DNA from: a bacterium
Lineage (GTDB): Bacteria; Zixibacteria; MSB-5A5; GN15; FEB-12
Length of the DNA: 64,000 bases
Assembly: GCA_016708025.1 (NCBI GenBank)
Contig: JADJGQ010000005.1
Location: 62,001 to 126,000 of the forward strand
Reading direction: 5' to 3'
Part shown: positions 49,287 to 58,487 of the stretch, one piece after another
Layout of the letters: the number at the start of each line of letters is the position of its first letter
Numbering within the stretch: position 1 is the first letter of the stretch
Notes under the pieces: generated by a model
What the model was told of the DNA's origin: nothing
The model's input: only the letters and a program-made list of their open reading frames with translations
The model's database searches: none
Position numbers and translations under genes: made by a program

Positions 49287-51428
49287 CTAGATCGGCCAGA
49301 AAAGTTCTTTGGCCTTTTCCGGGATCTCAATACGCAGTGGTTCATCACCGGTCGGCGCTTCGATCCGTTCATCACCCTGGTAGAGGTAGACGACCAACCC
49401 GAGGGTGCCGGCACCCTGGGGCCAGATCAGCGATCGATAGATGGCCACTTCCAACACATCATCCAGCGCGTAGATAAAGCTGCCGGGCTTGTTGGCGCGG
49501 AATTCGCCATTCTGGCGTGTTAATTCCAGGGTCAAACGTTCCGGTGTCTGCAGCTCAAGTACGAAGCGTGGTTGCTCCAGTAAGTCTATGCCCATTCGAT
49601 TGTGGAAGTCAAGGCGAATATAGACGCGATGACGATCGAAGCCGAAATGCAGCGAACTGATATAGCGGGCAGTCTGGTGCATCGAGCCACCAGCTTTAAG
49701 ACAATCATAGAGTCCGGCGCCGGCCCACTCGTAAAAATCAGTCACCCGACCGTCGATCTCCGGCGTGATGATATTCTCCGGGAGCAACAGCGGCGATGTA
49801 GCGATGCCGCGGATGATCGGCTGCATGAGGGCGCGTGGAACTTCGAGCTGGAGGTATTCAAAAACAGCCGCAAGATGACGGCGATAGGTGCGGTCGAACT
49901 GTTCGCGGAATTCCGAGCGGTGATCATCGCCGTACCACCAGCACCAGTCGGATCCCTCGGCAATATAGATCTGCTGCCAGGCGGCGGCGATGCGTGCTGG
50001 ATCATAGGCCGGATGCGCTTGCTCAAACTTCACCAGCGTATCGCGGGTCTGGGTGAGCAGATCCCACGCCCGGTTGTCTTCGTCATGACCGATCCAAATG
50101 CGGAAATTGTGATTGATCCACGAGCCGGCAAAGATCGAACGGAGCGGCTTGGGTGGGATCGTGCGGGCCGCTTCGGTCATAGTGACCGTTTCGATATAAG
50201 GATCATCCTGCAGTGCCCGATAGAACTGACTCAGGAATTCATACGCATCATCCGGGAAATATTCCCAGGCGTTTTCACCATCAAGAATCACCGGCACCAC
50301 TGTTTCGGCCAATCGCGGTTGATTGATCTTGCGGATCTGATGGAGGTGTGAGATGAAGTCCTGCACCGCTTTCTCGGGTGACCAGCTCGAATAAACGAAG
50401 CCGATCCGATCAGAAAGGCCGTGGTCACGGAAGAACATTTTGAGGCCGGGGCCAAATTCGTGCACTGCATGAATTGGGCTGTGCGCACGATCCTGGTGCG
50501 ACTTCAACACCGAATGGTAGAGCACTTCTTCGTCGGTAGCAGTCCAACTGATACCGTGCTTCATCATCAGACGCAATGCGTCCTCGGAGACGGAACCCTC
50601 GGATGGCCACATGCCGACCATTTTGCGGTCGAATAATTTCTCATACAATTCGGCGGAAAGTCTGATCTGAGTCTCAGCGTCTTCGGGATGCTGGAATCGC
50701 TTCTCCGGGAGCTTGATGCCGGGCATCGACTCAACAGCAACATCGGTGTCGCACAAGAGCGGGAGGATCGGATGATAATAGGGAGTGAAGGAAATGTCGA
50801 TCTTTCCTTCTTCTAGCAACTGCCGATAGGTCGGCAGGATGCGCCCCATTAGCGTGATCTGCCAGGCCAGGAAATTATTCTTCTCTTCCTCGGTGAACTG
50901 CTTCCCTTTCGCGAGGAGCGATTTGATGAGCGGGTCGGTGCGGAACATTGGATCGACCCAGGCGAGATTGGACCAGACCTGCAGATCGCGAATCTCGGCG
51001 GATGAAAAAACGGAGGCGATCACTCCTTTGTTGCCATCCCCTTGTTTCGCCTTGTTGTACAGCTCCCAATAGCGCGGGAACGGCTTGATCATCATAGCCG
51101 GATTGGCGCTGAAGAAGGTCTCGAGCAACTCGATTTTGAGCTGCGGCGGGAGGTCTTCCGCGTGCATGCGGGAGAGTTCCAGATGGCGATCGGTCGCCCC
51201 GGCGAGATACATCTGAATCTGGTCGATGAGCGAAGGAACGAGATTGAAGGTCACCTTGACCTGCTCAAAAGAGCCGGCCAGGAGAGGCATATCAAGATAG
51301 TCTTTGAGCGCATGAAGGCGAACCCACGGCATCGAGAGCCGATTGGAATTGGGTTCGCGGTAATTGGGCTGATGCATGTGCCATAGGATGGCGACCTTGA
51401 GAGGCTGGTCTTTCCGTATGGTCGGCAT
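49287..51428 (-). CDS. Glycoside hydrolase family 57 protein
   Basis: A 713-residue protein with GH57 features: the first conserved region KVAILWHMHQPNY, a second GKIDISFTPYYHPILPLL, and the region around the nucleophile MVGMWPSEGSVSEDALRLM. It should act on alpha-glucans (alpha-amylase or 4-alpha-glucanotransferase type) in the cytoplasm; there is no signal peptide. A C-terminal beta-rich part (about 590-713) follows the barrel. ATG shares one base with the stop of the upstream TPR gene (TAATG). Which GH57 activity cannot be told. Confidence 0.9.
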   Translation of the reverse strand: MPTIRKDQPLKVAILWHMHQPNYREPNSNRLSMPWVRLHALKDYLDMPLLAGSFEQVKVTFNLVPSLIDQIQMYLAGATDRHLELSRMHAEDLPPQLKIELLETFFSANPAMMIKPFPRYWELYNKAKQGDGNKGVIASVFSSAEIRDLQVWSNLAWVDPMFRTDPLIKSLLAKGKQFTEEEKNNFLAWQITLMGRILPTYRQLLEEGKIDISFTPYYHPILPLLCDTDVAVESMPGIKLPEKRFQHPEDAETQIRLSAELYEKLFDRKMVGMWPSEGSVSEDALRLMMKHGISWTATDEEVLYHSVLKSHQDRAHSPIHAVHEFGPGLKMFFRDHGLSDRIGFVYSSWSPEKAVQDFISHLHQIRKINQPRLAETVVPVILDGENAWEYFPDDAYEFLSQFYRALQDDPYIETVTMTEAARTIPPKPLRSIFAGSWINHNFRIWIGHDEDNRAWDLLTQTRDTLVKFEQAHPAYDPARIAAAWQQIYIAEGSDWCWWYGDDHRSEFREQFDRTYRRHLAAVFEYLQLEVPRALMQPIIRGIATSPLLLPENIITPEIDGRVTDFYEWAGAGLYDCLKAGGSMHQTARYISSLHFGFDRHRVYIRLDFHNRMGIDLLEQPRFVLELQTPERLTLELTRQNGEFRANKPGSFIYALDDVLEVAIYRSLIWPQGAGTLGLVVYLYQGDERIEAPTGDEPLRIEIPEKAKELFWPI

Positions 51429-52111
51429 TATGACCCGCTGGCGGTTGGATCCTTTTCTGCGTGATAGCGGAGCGCCCGCGTTTCGAGAGAAGTTCCCGGC
51501 CAGTCGCTCCTGATCTGATCAAGGTTAGCCTGAGCTTTGGCCTTGTCGCCGTTCTGCAGGTTGCAGCGCATGGCGCCAAAAAGGTATTCGGCCGCGGATG
51601 GCCCGGTTTTGTCGGCGTCCACTGCTTCAGCATACTTGACCGCTGCCTGATCGAACTGCCCCTGGTTTTCGTAGCAGGTCGCAATACCGCCAAGCGCGGC
51701 AGATTTCATGAACGGGTCATCGCTGTATTTGGTGAGGAACTGCTCCCAATAGCGGATCGCTTCGGGGTAGTTTTTGGTGTCAAAATTGACTTTGCCGAGG
51801 AGGTACATCGCCTGGCGGGCGGTAGCGCCGCCGGCTTCATCGGCGATCTGCGTCAGCGACATGATGGCCACCTGCGTATTACCGCTGCGGAAATCCATCT
51901 GGGCGGTCGCCAGTTTTTCGGCGACTTCCAGATTCGCCGTCGTTCGGCTTGAGAAGTAGTAAACAGAAGCCGCAACGATCAGGACCACGGCGGCGACGCC
52001 GATGGCGGCATATTGCCAGTTCTCCGTAAGCTGATCCTTGGCGGTCAGCATGAAGGTGGCGAATTTATCTTCTTTGATCTCTCGTTTAGTCAGTTTGACT
52101 TTGCCGTGCAT
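51428..52111 (-). CDS. TPR protein, YfgM-like
   Basis: A 227-residue protein with a short cytoplasmic start (KLTKREIKEDKFATFMLTAK), one transmembrane helix (YAAIGVAAVVLIVAASVYYF, about residues 34-53), and TPR-like repeats in the periplasm (TARQAMYLLGKVNFDTKNYP, FMKSAALGGIATCYENQGQF). This is the architecture of YfgM/CpoB-type ancillary factors. It is the first gene of a pair with GH57; a functional link is not evident. GGAGAGG precedes the ATG. Confidence 0.82.
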   Translation of the reverse strand: MHGKVKLTKREIKEDKFATFMLTAKDQLTENWQYAAIGVAAVVLIVAASVYYFSSRTTANLEVAEKLATAQMDFRSGNTQVAIMSLTQIADEAGGATARQAMYLLGKVNFDTKNYPEAIRYWEQFLTKYSDDPFMKSAALGGIATCYENQGQFDQAAVKYAEAVDADKTGPSAAEYLFGAMRCNLQNGDKAKAQANLDQIRSDWPGTSLETRALRYHAEKDPTASGS

Positions 52112-52213
52112 GTCCTCTCCAGATCGAAATAAATGCTACTTGGTATATCGAATAACGCCGCCCGAGACTTAACCCGAGCGGCGGGCAATTTCTCTACAGA
52201 GACCTCTTGCGGC

Positions 52214-53584
52214 CTAAAAATAGCCGGTAAAGGTCAAATTCAGACGGTGGGCGCGATTGTAGACCGTTCCCTTTTCCAGGAGCCCATTGTACACGGTCTC
52301 AGTTTTCTGATCGTAGGTAGTGTAAACATACGACAGGTCGAGCCAGATCTGACTCCAGCGAACGCCGGTACCGGCCGTCAACTGATACATGGTCATTTTT
52401 TCCGTGGAGCTGTCCACCATCAGCTGCGGGGTGGGGAGCGGCACATACGCCACACCAGCGCGGAGCGGGACGATCGGGAAGATCGAGCTATTGAGCTTCA
52501 AGAGATATTCCGTGCCTGTCCGGACTACAAAGCAGTCGTAGAACATGGGATCGATCTCGGTGAAGATCTCTTCATTGTTTCCGCCAGAGCCGATCTTGAT
52601 CGAGGTGCGGACTTTGGCTTTGGTACTGGCATAGCCACGATACTCAGCATCGAGAGCAAGCAGCCAGTTTTCGGACATCTGGTAACCGAAGCCAACGCCG
52701 AAGATCCACGGGATATTGTACTTGGTCAACTGATCATCGAGGTACAGGGTGTTACCAGACTTGAGCTGGCCATTGTACCAGATGGAGTCGGAAAGTTTGC
52801 GGTCGGCCATCGTTTTCAGGGAGAATCCGGTACGAACGACAGCGCCGATAGAAAGTTTGTCTTTCTTGTATTTTCCGGCCAAAGTGAAATTGACGCCGGA
52901 GAAAGAGGTGGAATCGAGAATTGCCTGGGAGGAGTCACGATCCACTTCCTGGAGGAGGCGATCGATCGCTTCGTACTCGTAGCTCGCCTGATCGATCCGG
53001 TTACGCAGAACCGATTTTCCGGTGTAGACATTGAGCGAAACGCCGATATCGATCTTTTCGCTGACCGGAGTACCAAATCCGAAATTGATCACATACGGAT
53101 TGGCGTGATACTCGGTGGAACCGAGCGCCTGATATTTGTATGTCTCGGTAGGCAACACATCATGCGCCCGATTGGTGTCTCTCTGCTCAAAGTAACCATA
53201 GAGGAAATCTTCTGAAGTCTGAGAGTAGGACGCGGCCAGCACGAACTGGTGCCCGCGAATGCGGACTGGCGAGACAAAGGCCAAGTAGGCGAAGTTGCCG
53301 AAGCTTTCGTTCACCTTGAATTCAGTGCCGTTAGCGCCAGCCTCCTGGAATGTGCCATGCGGTTTGGCGGTCACATACGAGAAGCCGAGAATTGGCTTGT
53401 CGTGCGAGACCAGACCGGCCGGGTTCCAGGTAATCGAGGACGCATCATCAGCAATCCCAAAATAGGCTCTGCCCATTCCTTCGGCTCGTGCGCCGGCTCC
53501 GGTGAAATCGAACGTGATTTGCGCCGATGCCAGACCGGTCATTGCAACCAACAGCAGACACGAGTACAGCCACAACCGTTTCAT
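52214..53584 (-). CDS. FadL/OmpP1/TodX-family outer-membrane transporter
   Basis: A 456-residue FadL-type barrel: signal peptide (WLYSCLLLVAMTGLASAQ), the plug-like start ITFDFTGAGARAEGMGRAYF, GIADDASSITWNPAGLVS (the FadL NPA motif), and a C-terminal Phe (LNLTFTGYF). It takes up hydrophobic substrates such as long-chain fatty acids. AAGGAG lies eight bases before the ATG, and a strong promoter is at 53659-53687. Monocistronic. It shares the AAYWNPA/SITWNPA motif with the PorV-like gene at 46566. Confidence 0.9.
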   Translation of the reverse strand: MKRLWLYSCLLLVAMTGLASAQITFDFTGAGARAEGMGRAYFGIADDASSITWNPAGLVSHDKPILGFSYVTAKPHGTFQEAGANGTEFKVNESFGNFAYLAFVSPVRIRGHQFVLAASYSQTSEDFLYGYFEQRDTNRAHDVLPTETYKYQALGSTEYHANPYVINFGFGTPVSEKIDIGVSLNVYTGKSVLRNRIDQASYEYEAIDRLLQEVDRDSSQAILDSTSFSGVNFTLAGKYKKDKLSIGAVVRTGFSLKTMADRKLSDSIWYNGQLKSGNTLYLDDQLTKYNIPWIFGVGFGYQMSENWLLALDAEYRGYASTKAKVRTSIKIGSGGNNEEIFTEIDPMFYDCFVVRTGTEYLLKLNSSIFPIVPLRAGVAYVPLPTPQLMVDSSTEKMTMYQLTAGTGVRWSQIWLDLSYVYTTYDQKTETVYNGLLEKGTVYNRAHRLNLTFTGYF

Positions 53585-53658
53585 TCAAAGAACTCCTTAT
53601 CCCAACAGAATCATTCGTTTCCCAGACAAGACGCAGAGGCCGCTGGAAATAATCAAAG

Positions 53659-53687
53659 AATATATGGCTGCCGGAAAGGGCTGTCAA
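53659..53687 (-). promoter_or_regulatory. Strong sigma-70 promoter of the FadL-like gene
   Basis: TTGACA (53687-53682), 17-nt spacer, TATATT (53664-53659). Predicted start near 53652 and a leader of about 68 nt. Confidence 0.75.
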
Positions 53688-53785
53688 ACGATTTCGTGGT
53701 GAATTTCCGGGGCTATCTTGTTCAGGGGAAATATGTTGGGGAGGGTTGAGCGACCTCGGAGCTGACTCCGTGCCATGAAACAATA

Positions 53786-53859
53786 TACCCCCGGCAGGAG
53801 TCGAACCTGCGACCATTGGCTTAGGACGCCACAGCTCTATCCAACTGAGCTACGGGGGC
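53786..53859 (-). tRNA. tRNA-Arg (anticodon CCT)
   Basis: A 74-nt cloverleaf on the minus strand: acceptor GCCCCCG/CGGGGGT (G1:U72 wobble), D-arm GCTC...GAGC, anticodon loop GTCCTAA with anticodon CCT, T-arm GCAGG-TTCGACT-CCTGC, discriminator A. CCA is not encoded. The first anticodon-stem pair is a G-A mismatch and loop position 32 is G, slightly unusual. Confidence 0.9.
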
Positions 53860-53935
53860 ATCTCACCCAGTGCAGAGCGACCCTGCACCATCGTGGATCA
53901 CAAGGTAGTACTCGGTAACGCGCGACGCAAGCGCT

Positions 53936-54460
53936 CTATTCCGAGTCGTAAGAGATCAGGTAGTTAAGATCGTAGTTGGCCAATTTCCCTCGGTATGGGA
54001 GAAACGTGAGGCCGATCACGGACGAGATCCCGACCACCTCTCCCCCGAGTCGCTCGACCAATTTGCAGGCGGCGAGCAGTGTACCACCGGTTGCAACCAA
54101 GTCATCTATGATGACGACTCTATCTCCGGCTGTAATTGTATCAGAATGAATCTGAATCTTATCTGTCCCGTATTCCAGATCGTACTCTTCGGTGATCGTG
54201 GTGTAAGGGAGTTTCCCAGGTTTGCGACAGGGGATCAGCGGGAGTTTCAGTCGGTCCGCCAGAGCCGCTCCGAAAACAAAACCGCGTGCTTCAATGGCAA
54301 CCAGTTTGTTGGGCGTGCGTGAACGGATGTATTTCTCCATACCATCAAGCGCAAGATCAAACCCTGCCGGGTCCTGAAAGAGCGTGGTGATGTCGTAGAA
54401 ATTGATCCCCGGTTTGGGGAAATCAGGTACTTCGCGAATATACTTTTTGATCTGTTCCAT
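53936..54460 (-). CDS. apt: Adenine phosphoribosyltransferase
   Basis: A 174-residue purine-salvage enzyme making AMP from adenine and PRPP. Motifs: IREVPDFPKPGINFYDITTL at the N-terminus, VAIEARGFVFGAALADRL, and the PRPP-binding VVIIDDLVATGGTLLAA. Normal length. It lies 6 bp after the acylphosphatase stop, so apt, acylphosphatase and the LOG-like gene form one unit. Confidence 0.96.
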   Translation of the reverse strand: MEQIKKYIREVPDFPKPGINFYDITTLFQDPAGFDLALDGMEKYIRSRTPNKLVAIEARGFVFGAALADRLKLPLIPCRKPGKLPYTTITEEYDLEYGTDKIQIHSDTITAGDRVVIIDDLVATGGTLLAACKLVERLGGEVVGISSVIGLTFLPYRGKLANYDLNYLISYDSE

Positions 54461-54466
54461 GGTGCA

Positions 54467-54739
54467 TTAATGAGTGATGTAAAAGGATTGAAATTTCCCG
54501 GTAAACGGTTTCCAGGAGACACTGATCGAGTCAACTTCGGCATGCGAAGGTCCGTGGCGCAATTGCTCGATGAACTGCTCTATTAACGTACGATCTCCCT
54601 CGACAGTCAGCAGAACCGAACCATCGTCCTGATTCCCCACCGTGCCGGTCAGGCCAAGTACAGAGGCGCGGGTCTGGCAGAAATATCTGTATCCTACGCC
54701 CTGGACTCTCCCTGTGACTCTCAGTTCCGCGCCATTCAT
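54467..54739 (-). CDS. acyP: Acylphosphatase
   Basis: A 90-residue acylphosphatase hydrolysing carboxyl-phosphate bonds such as acetyl phosphate. It has the active-site loop GRVQGVGYRYF with the catalytic Arg, and the catalytic Asn in TGTVGNQDDGSV. The ATG overlaps the upstream LOG-like stop by 4 bp. Confidence 0.93.
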   Translation of the reverse strand: MNGAELRVTGRVQGVGYRYFCQTRASVLGLTGTVGNQDDGSVLLTVEGDRTLIEQFIEQLRHGPSHAEVDSISVSWKPFTGKFQSFYITH

Positions 54740-55206
54740 GCGAACCGTTTGGCGGCAAGCTCCATCGCCAACTCAACTGCTTCGAGCGGATTTTCCACCT
54801 GATGTACATCTGCACCCAACACCCAGGAGGAGACAGAAACGACGGGGATACCGGCCATCAGGGCATAAGCGATCTCGGAGAGAGTACCGTACTTTCCGGG
54901 CAAGGCAATGACAGCATCGGCGGCACGCGCGACCAGAATATTGCGGGCATCACCCAGGCCGGTTGGAATGACGAGATCAATGAACTGGTTGGCATCAGAT
55001 TTATTCATGGATGGGAGGATACCGACAGTCACGCCACCGGCTTCTTTGGCACCTCGCGCGGCGGCTTCCATCACGCCACCCAACCCACCACAGATGACCA
55101 CACCTTTGTTTTGGGCGATCGTCTTGCCGATGAGGGCTGCGATCTCGGCGGTTTCGGCAGTGCATTCGTTTTGGCCAACGACAGCGATAGTCAGTTTTCT
55201 ACGCAT
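54736..55206 (-). CDS. LOG/TIGR00725-like protein (Rossmann-type, putative lysine decarboxylase family)
   Basis: A 156-residue protein: LTIAVVGQNECTAETAEIAA, VVICGGLGGVMEAAARGAKE, VGILPSMNKSDANQFIDLVI, and ALPGKYGTLSEIAYALMAGI. The GGxxGxMxA and PGxxGTxxE motifs are those of LOG/YvdD/TIGR00725 proteins, related to nucleoside 5'-monophosphate phosphoribohydrolases; this subgroup is of uncertain function. ATG 55206 is preferred to a TTG five codons upstream. Confidence 0.87.
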   Translation of the reverse strand: MRRKLTIAVVGQNECTAETAEIAALIGKTIAQNKGVVICGGLGGVMEAAARGAKEAGGVTVGILPSMNKSDANQFIDLVIPTGLGDARNILVARAADAVIALPGKYGTLSEIAYALMAGIPVVSVSSWVLGADVHQVENPLEAVELAMELAAKRFA

Positions 55207-55290
55207 CTGGTTAGTAGCCAACCTTCTCTGGAGATGACGCTTGCTGGTTTCGGGGAGTGCATAGTCGAGTGGTCATTTCGCTGGATTAAA

Positions 55291-55363
55291 TCGGGGCGAC
55301 TGGATTTGAACCAGCGACCTCTTAGTCCCGAACCAAGCGCGCTACCAACTGCGCTACGCCCCG
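55291..55363 (-). tRNA. tRNA-Pro (anticodon CGG)
   Basis: 73-nt cloverleaf on the minus strand: acceptor CGGGGCG/CGCCCCG (C1:G72, usual for bacterial tRNA-Pro), anticodon stem CTTGG/CTAAG with loop TTCGGGA (anticodon CGG), T-arm with TTCAAAT, discriminator A, no encoded CCA. Confidence 0.93.
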
Positions 55364-55417
55364 TTTATCACCGAAATGAGGTTTCAGTATAGGGAATCGT
55401 CCAAACTTGTCAACTGT

Positions 55418-56197
55418 TTATTCAGACCTCTTTGGAGAGGGCCTTTTGTTTGCCGCAGAGAGCCTTCCGAGGGTCGGCAGATCGGTAAAATCAAGCTTCA
55501 TTGGGGTCACGGAGACCACTCCACGATGAATCGCCTCAAAATCGGAGCCAGGAATCATTTTCCACTGTGGCTTCCCCCCTATCCAGTAGTATGGCTTGCC
55601 GCGCGGATCGGTTTTGTGAACCACGATATCACGGTAGGTCCGGAAGCCCTGGCGGGTGAATTCGTAGCTTCGGTACGGTTTTCCGTTATCCCGAGGGAAA
55701 TTGATATTGAGGAAAGTCGACGGATCGATCTTCAGTTTCTCGTACTCCTTAAGAAATCGGGCGACAAAATTGGCCGCGCGAACCATTGGAGTCCCCGGTT
55801 CCCAGCCGAACATGGAGACGGCAATTGACGGAATGCGCAGAATCGCCCCTTCGATCGCGGCGGCGGCGGTCCCGGAGTATGTGATATCATCCCCCATATT
55901 GCCACCATGGTTGATCCCGGAAACGATCATATCCGGGCGAGATTTCTTGAAGAGAAGATGGATCGCCAGCATGACGCAATCAGTCGGGGTGCCATCGGTA
56001 TGATACCGGCGAGCATCGAGGCGTTGCACGCGAAGCGGATGGTTGAGCGTCAGTGAATGCGAGCTGGCTGACTGCTCACGATCGGGAGCAACCAGGAAAA
56101 CATCGTATTGCCGCGAGAGGACCGCATAGAGTGCGCGGATTCCGGCGGAAGCATACCCATCATCATTGGTCAGAAGAATTCGTTTTTTTTCCGGCAT
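55418..56197 (-). CDS. surE: 5'/3'-nucleotidase SurE
   Basis: A 259-residue metal-dependent nucleotidase: RILLTNDDGYASAGIRALYA (the DD metal pair), PDREQSASSHSLT, DMIVSGINHGGNMGDDITYSGT and AAAIEGAILRIPSIAVSM. It cleaves nucleoside 5'- and 3'-monophosphates in stationary-phase repair. Same strand as the genes on both sides, with gaps of more than 40 bp. Confidence 0.96.
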   Translation of the reverse strand: MPEKKRILLTNDDGYASAGIRALYAVLSRQYDVFLVAPDREQSASSHSLTLNHPLRVQRLDARRYHTDGTPTDCVMLAIHLLFKKSRPDMIVSGINHGGNMGDDITYSGTAAAAIEGAILRIPSIAVSMFGWEPGTPMVRAANFVARFLKEYEKLKIDPSTFLNINFPRDNGKPYRSYEFTRQGFRTYRDIVVHKTDPRGKPYYWIGGKPQWKMIPGSDFEAIHRGVVSVTPMKLDFTDLPTLGRLSAANKRPSPKRSE

Positions 56198-56239
56198 GGC
56201 GGCAGTTTAGGGAGGTCGGGAGGGAAAAGCAAGCCGGAA

Positions 56240-56923
56240 TCAGGCCCAGATCCGTTTCCAGATCTGGCGTATGAAGCGCATGGTGTCTTTGAAGGGATTG
56301 ATGAACGAATGTGAGCCTTCGTAAATGGTAGAGATCGGGACTTCGGCGATCTCACAACCGAGCGCTCCGGCCTTGAATAGCATCTCGGACTCCAAATCGT
56401 ACTTGATAGTATTTAGCGGCATCGCGCAGAGAACCGAGACTGGAATCAGGCGGAATCCAGATTGCGAATCCCTTACTCGTTGAGTGGAGAATACGGAGAT
56501 AATCAGAGAGGTAAGATTATTGGTAAGCCATCGATCAAACGGCATGATGGAACGGTCAATGGACCGTGTCCCCATGATCAGACGCTGACCATTGTCGAGC
56601 GCGAAAAATCGCGGGATCTCTTCCGGGAGATGCTGCAGGTCGGCATCTATTGTCAGTACTGAGCGGTACCGATGTTTAACGGCGTAGTCAAAGCCGGCTT
56701 TGAGGGCGGCACCCTTCCCCTTATTCTGTGGGAAAGAGATGTAGTTGACTCCGGTTTCCTTGAGGATTGAAAGGGAGTTGTCGGTGGAACCATCATTAAC
56801 AACCAGGAGATTCTCATCGCAAACAAACTGGCGGCATCGTCTGATCAGGTCAGGGAGATATTTAGCCGCGTTGTAGGCCGGGACAAGAACGAGCGTTGAG
56901 ATTTCTGCTTGTGGCGAGGTCAT
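56240..56923 (-). CDS. Glycosyltransferase family 2 (polyprenyl-phosphate sugar synthase-like)
   Basis: A 227-residue GT2 enzyme: TLVLVPAYNAAKYLPDLIRR, LLVVNDGSTDNSLSIL, SFPQNKGKGAALKAGFDYAV and LTIDADLQHLPEEIPRFF (DxD motif). A C-terminal region (SHSFINPFKDTMRFIRQIWK) resembles dolichol-phosphate mannosyltransferase-like proteins without their membrane domain. The donor and acceptor are unknown. It lies just upstream of surE on the same strand. Confidence 0.87.
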   Translation of the reverse strand: MTSPQAEISTLVLVPAYNAAKYLPDLIRRCRQFVCDENLLVVNDGSTDNSLSILKETGVNYISFPQNKGKGAALKAGFDYAVKHRYRSVLTIDADLQHLPEEIPRFFALDNGQRLIMGTRSIDRSIMPFDRWLTNNLTSLIISVFSTQRVRDSQSGFRLIPVSVLCAMPLNTIKYDLESEMLFKAGALGCEIAEVPISTIYEGSHSFINPFKDTMRFIRQIWKRIWA

Positions 56924-56969
56924 AGCTTCTGCTTATACCGACGGCCAAAGAGAGGTGATGAAAAAATGG

Positions 56970-57043
56970 TCGGAGCGAGCCGATTCGAACGGCCGACCTC
57001 TCGCACCCCAAGCGAGTGCGCTAACCAACTGCGCTACGCTCCG
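56970..57043 (-). tRNA. tRNA-Pro (anticodon GGG)
   Basis: 74-nt cloverleaf on the minus strand: acceptor CGGAGCG/CGCTCCG, D-arm GCGCAGTTGGTTAGCGC, anticodon stem CTCGC/GCGAG with loop TTGGGGT (anticodon GGG), T-arm GCCG-TTCGAAT-CGGC, discriminator A, CCA not encoded. Second tRNA-Pro within 1.7 kb. Confidence 0.93.
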
Positions 57044-57101
57044 ACGTGATGAACCGCTATCCGGTTACGGGGAGTTCAAGGTAGCCAAAAGGGGCCAAAA
57101 C

Positions 57102-57452
57102 TCAAGGGAAAAATTTCAGTAACTCTCCCAACTCCTTGCGAATCTTGCCAATGAGCGAGCGGGTTCTGGCCTGTTGTTCGATATCGGTCCGTTCCTCGTT
57201 GCCACGCCTGAGCAACAGCTTGTTTCGGGCACCGGCAATGGTCAGCTTCTCTTTGGTCCGGAGATATCGGATCTGGTTGATGATCTCGATATCTTTGGTG
57301 GTATAGAGGCGGCTTCCTCCCCGGTTTTTGCGCGGGTGGAGCTGCGGAAACTCCTTTTCCCAGTAGCGAAGGACATAGGCCTCCAGGCCGGTCATTTTGG
57401 AGACCTCGCTAATGGTGTAATAGAGTTTTTCGGTGCTTTCTTGTTTCTGCAT
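57102..57452 (-). CDS. MerR-family transcriptional regulator
   Basis: A 116-residue winged-helix protein: YYTISEVSKMTGLEAYVLRYW, then EKEFPQLHPRKNRGGSRLYT and DIEIINQIRYLRTKEKLTIA. The RYWE, GxRxY and KLTI positions are those of MerR/HspR-type readers, and the short C-terminal tail lacks an effector domain. It lies 17 bp after gpsA on the same strand, as in many genomes where a MerR-like gene follows plsY-gpsA. Targets are unknown. Confidence 0.87.
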   Translation of the reverse strand: MQKQESTEKLYYTISEVSKMTGLEAYVLRYWEKEFPQLHPRKNRGGSRLYTTKDIEIINQIRYLRTKEKLTIAGARNKLLLRRGNEERTDIEQQARTRSLIGKIRKELGELLKFFP

Positions 57453-57469
57453 CTTACCTGCACCTCGTG

Positions 57470-58486
57470 TCAGTCGGGCTGTCGCCAGACCTCAGCTTTG
57501 AGTGATCGTCCCATCAGTTGTTCGATAGCCTCGAGCGGCGGTTTGCCATCGAAGAGCACCCGAAAGACCTCGGTTGTGATCGGCATTTCGACGCCACAGT
57601 GTCGGGCGAGACTGTAGGCGGAACGAGTCGTTTCCACACCCTCCGCGACCATGCTCATAGTCAGCAGGATCTCATGCAGTTTTTTGCCGGTTCCGATCTG
57701 TTCTCCCACCCAGCGGTTGCGGCTGTGTCGGGAACAGCAGGTGGTGACCAAGTCGCCAAGTCCGGAGAGTCCGGCGAACGTCTCCGGTTTTGCCCCGAGA
57801 GTAACTCCGAGCCGGGTCATTTCAGCCAGGCCGCGCGTGATCAGCGCCCCTTTGGTGTTGTCACCGAAGCCGAGGCCGTCAACAATCCCGGCCGCGATCG
57901 CGATGACGTTTTTGAGCGATCCGCCGAGTTCAACCCCCAAAAGATCGGAGCTTCGATAGACGCGAAAAACCAGATTACTGAATATTTCCTGGACTCGCCC
58001 AATGAGCGGGTCGGAGGAACCGGCAACCACCACGGTGGTCGGCATATCAAGCGCGACCTCTTCGGCATGTGATGGTCCGGAGAGCGTGCAAATACGATCG
58101 AGGGAGAGTTGCGTCTCCTCATAGACGACCTCAGACATTCGCTTGAGCGAACCGGTCTCTATTCCTTTGGCCAGATTGACGACGCCAATTCGCGGACGAA
58201 GGCGACTGCCCAATTCCCGCAATACTGCGCGGAGATGTTGTGCCGGGACAGCCAGGACCACGAGATCACAATCTTCGATCGCCGCCTGCAGGTCGTTGGA
58301 TATCTCTATGGTCTGAGCAAGATGCAGTCGCGGCAATTTGGTGGGATCACCGCGTTCCTGCAGGAGTCGATAGTATTCTCGCGGATCGTAGGCCCAGAGG
58401 AGAACGTCGCGGCCATTCAGGTCGAGCAATCGAGCGATCGCCATTCCCCAGGATCCGGCCCCCAGAATAGTGATCCGTTCGGCCAT
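57470..58486 (-). CDS. gpsA: NAD(P)-dependent glycerol-3-phosphate dehydrogenase
   Basis: A 338-residue enzyme making sn-glycerol-3-phosphate for phospholipids: Rossmann start ITILGAGSWGMAIARLL, VLAVPAQHLRAVLRE, NLAKGIE, LSGPSHAEEVAL with GVELGGSLKNVIAIAAGIVDG, and the C-terminal GDLVTTCCSRHSRNR. ATG 58486 has a strong GGGGAGAGG site; the frame is open 17 codons further upstream, inside plsY. Coupled to plsY by a 1-bp gap. Confidence 0.95.
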   Translation of the reverse strand: MAERITILGAGSWGMAIARLLDLNGRDVLLWAYDPREYYRLLQERGDPTKLPRLHLAQTIEISNDLQAAIEDCDLVVLAVPAQHLRAVLRELGSRLRPRIGVVNLAKGIETGSLKRMSEVVYEETQLSLDRICTLSGPSHAEEVALDMPTTVVVAGSSDPLIGRVQEIFSNLVFRVYRSSDLLGVELGGSLKNVIAIAAGIVDGLGFGDNTKGALITRGLAEMTRLGVTLGAKPETFAGLSGLGDLVTTCCSRHSRNRWVGEQIGTGKKLHEILLTMSMVAEGVETTRSAYSLARHCGVEMPITTEVFRVLFDGKPPLEAIEQLMGRSLKAEVWRQPD

Positions 58487-58487
58487 G

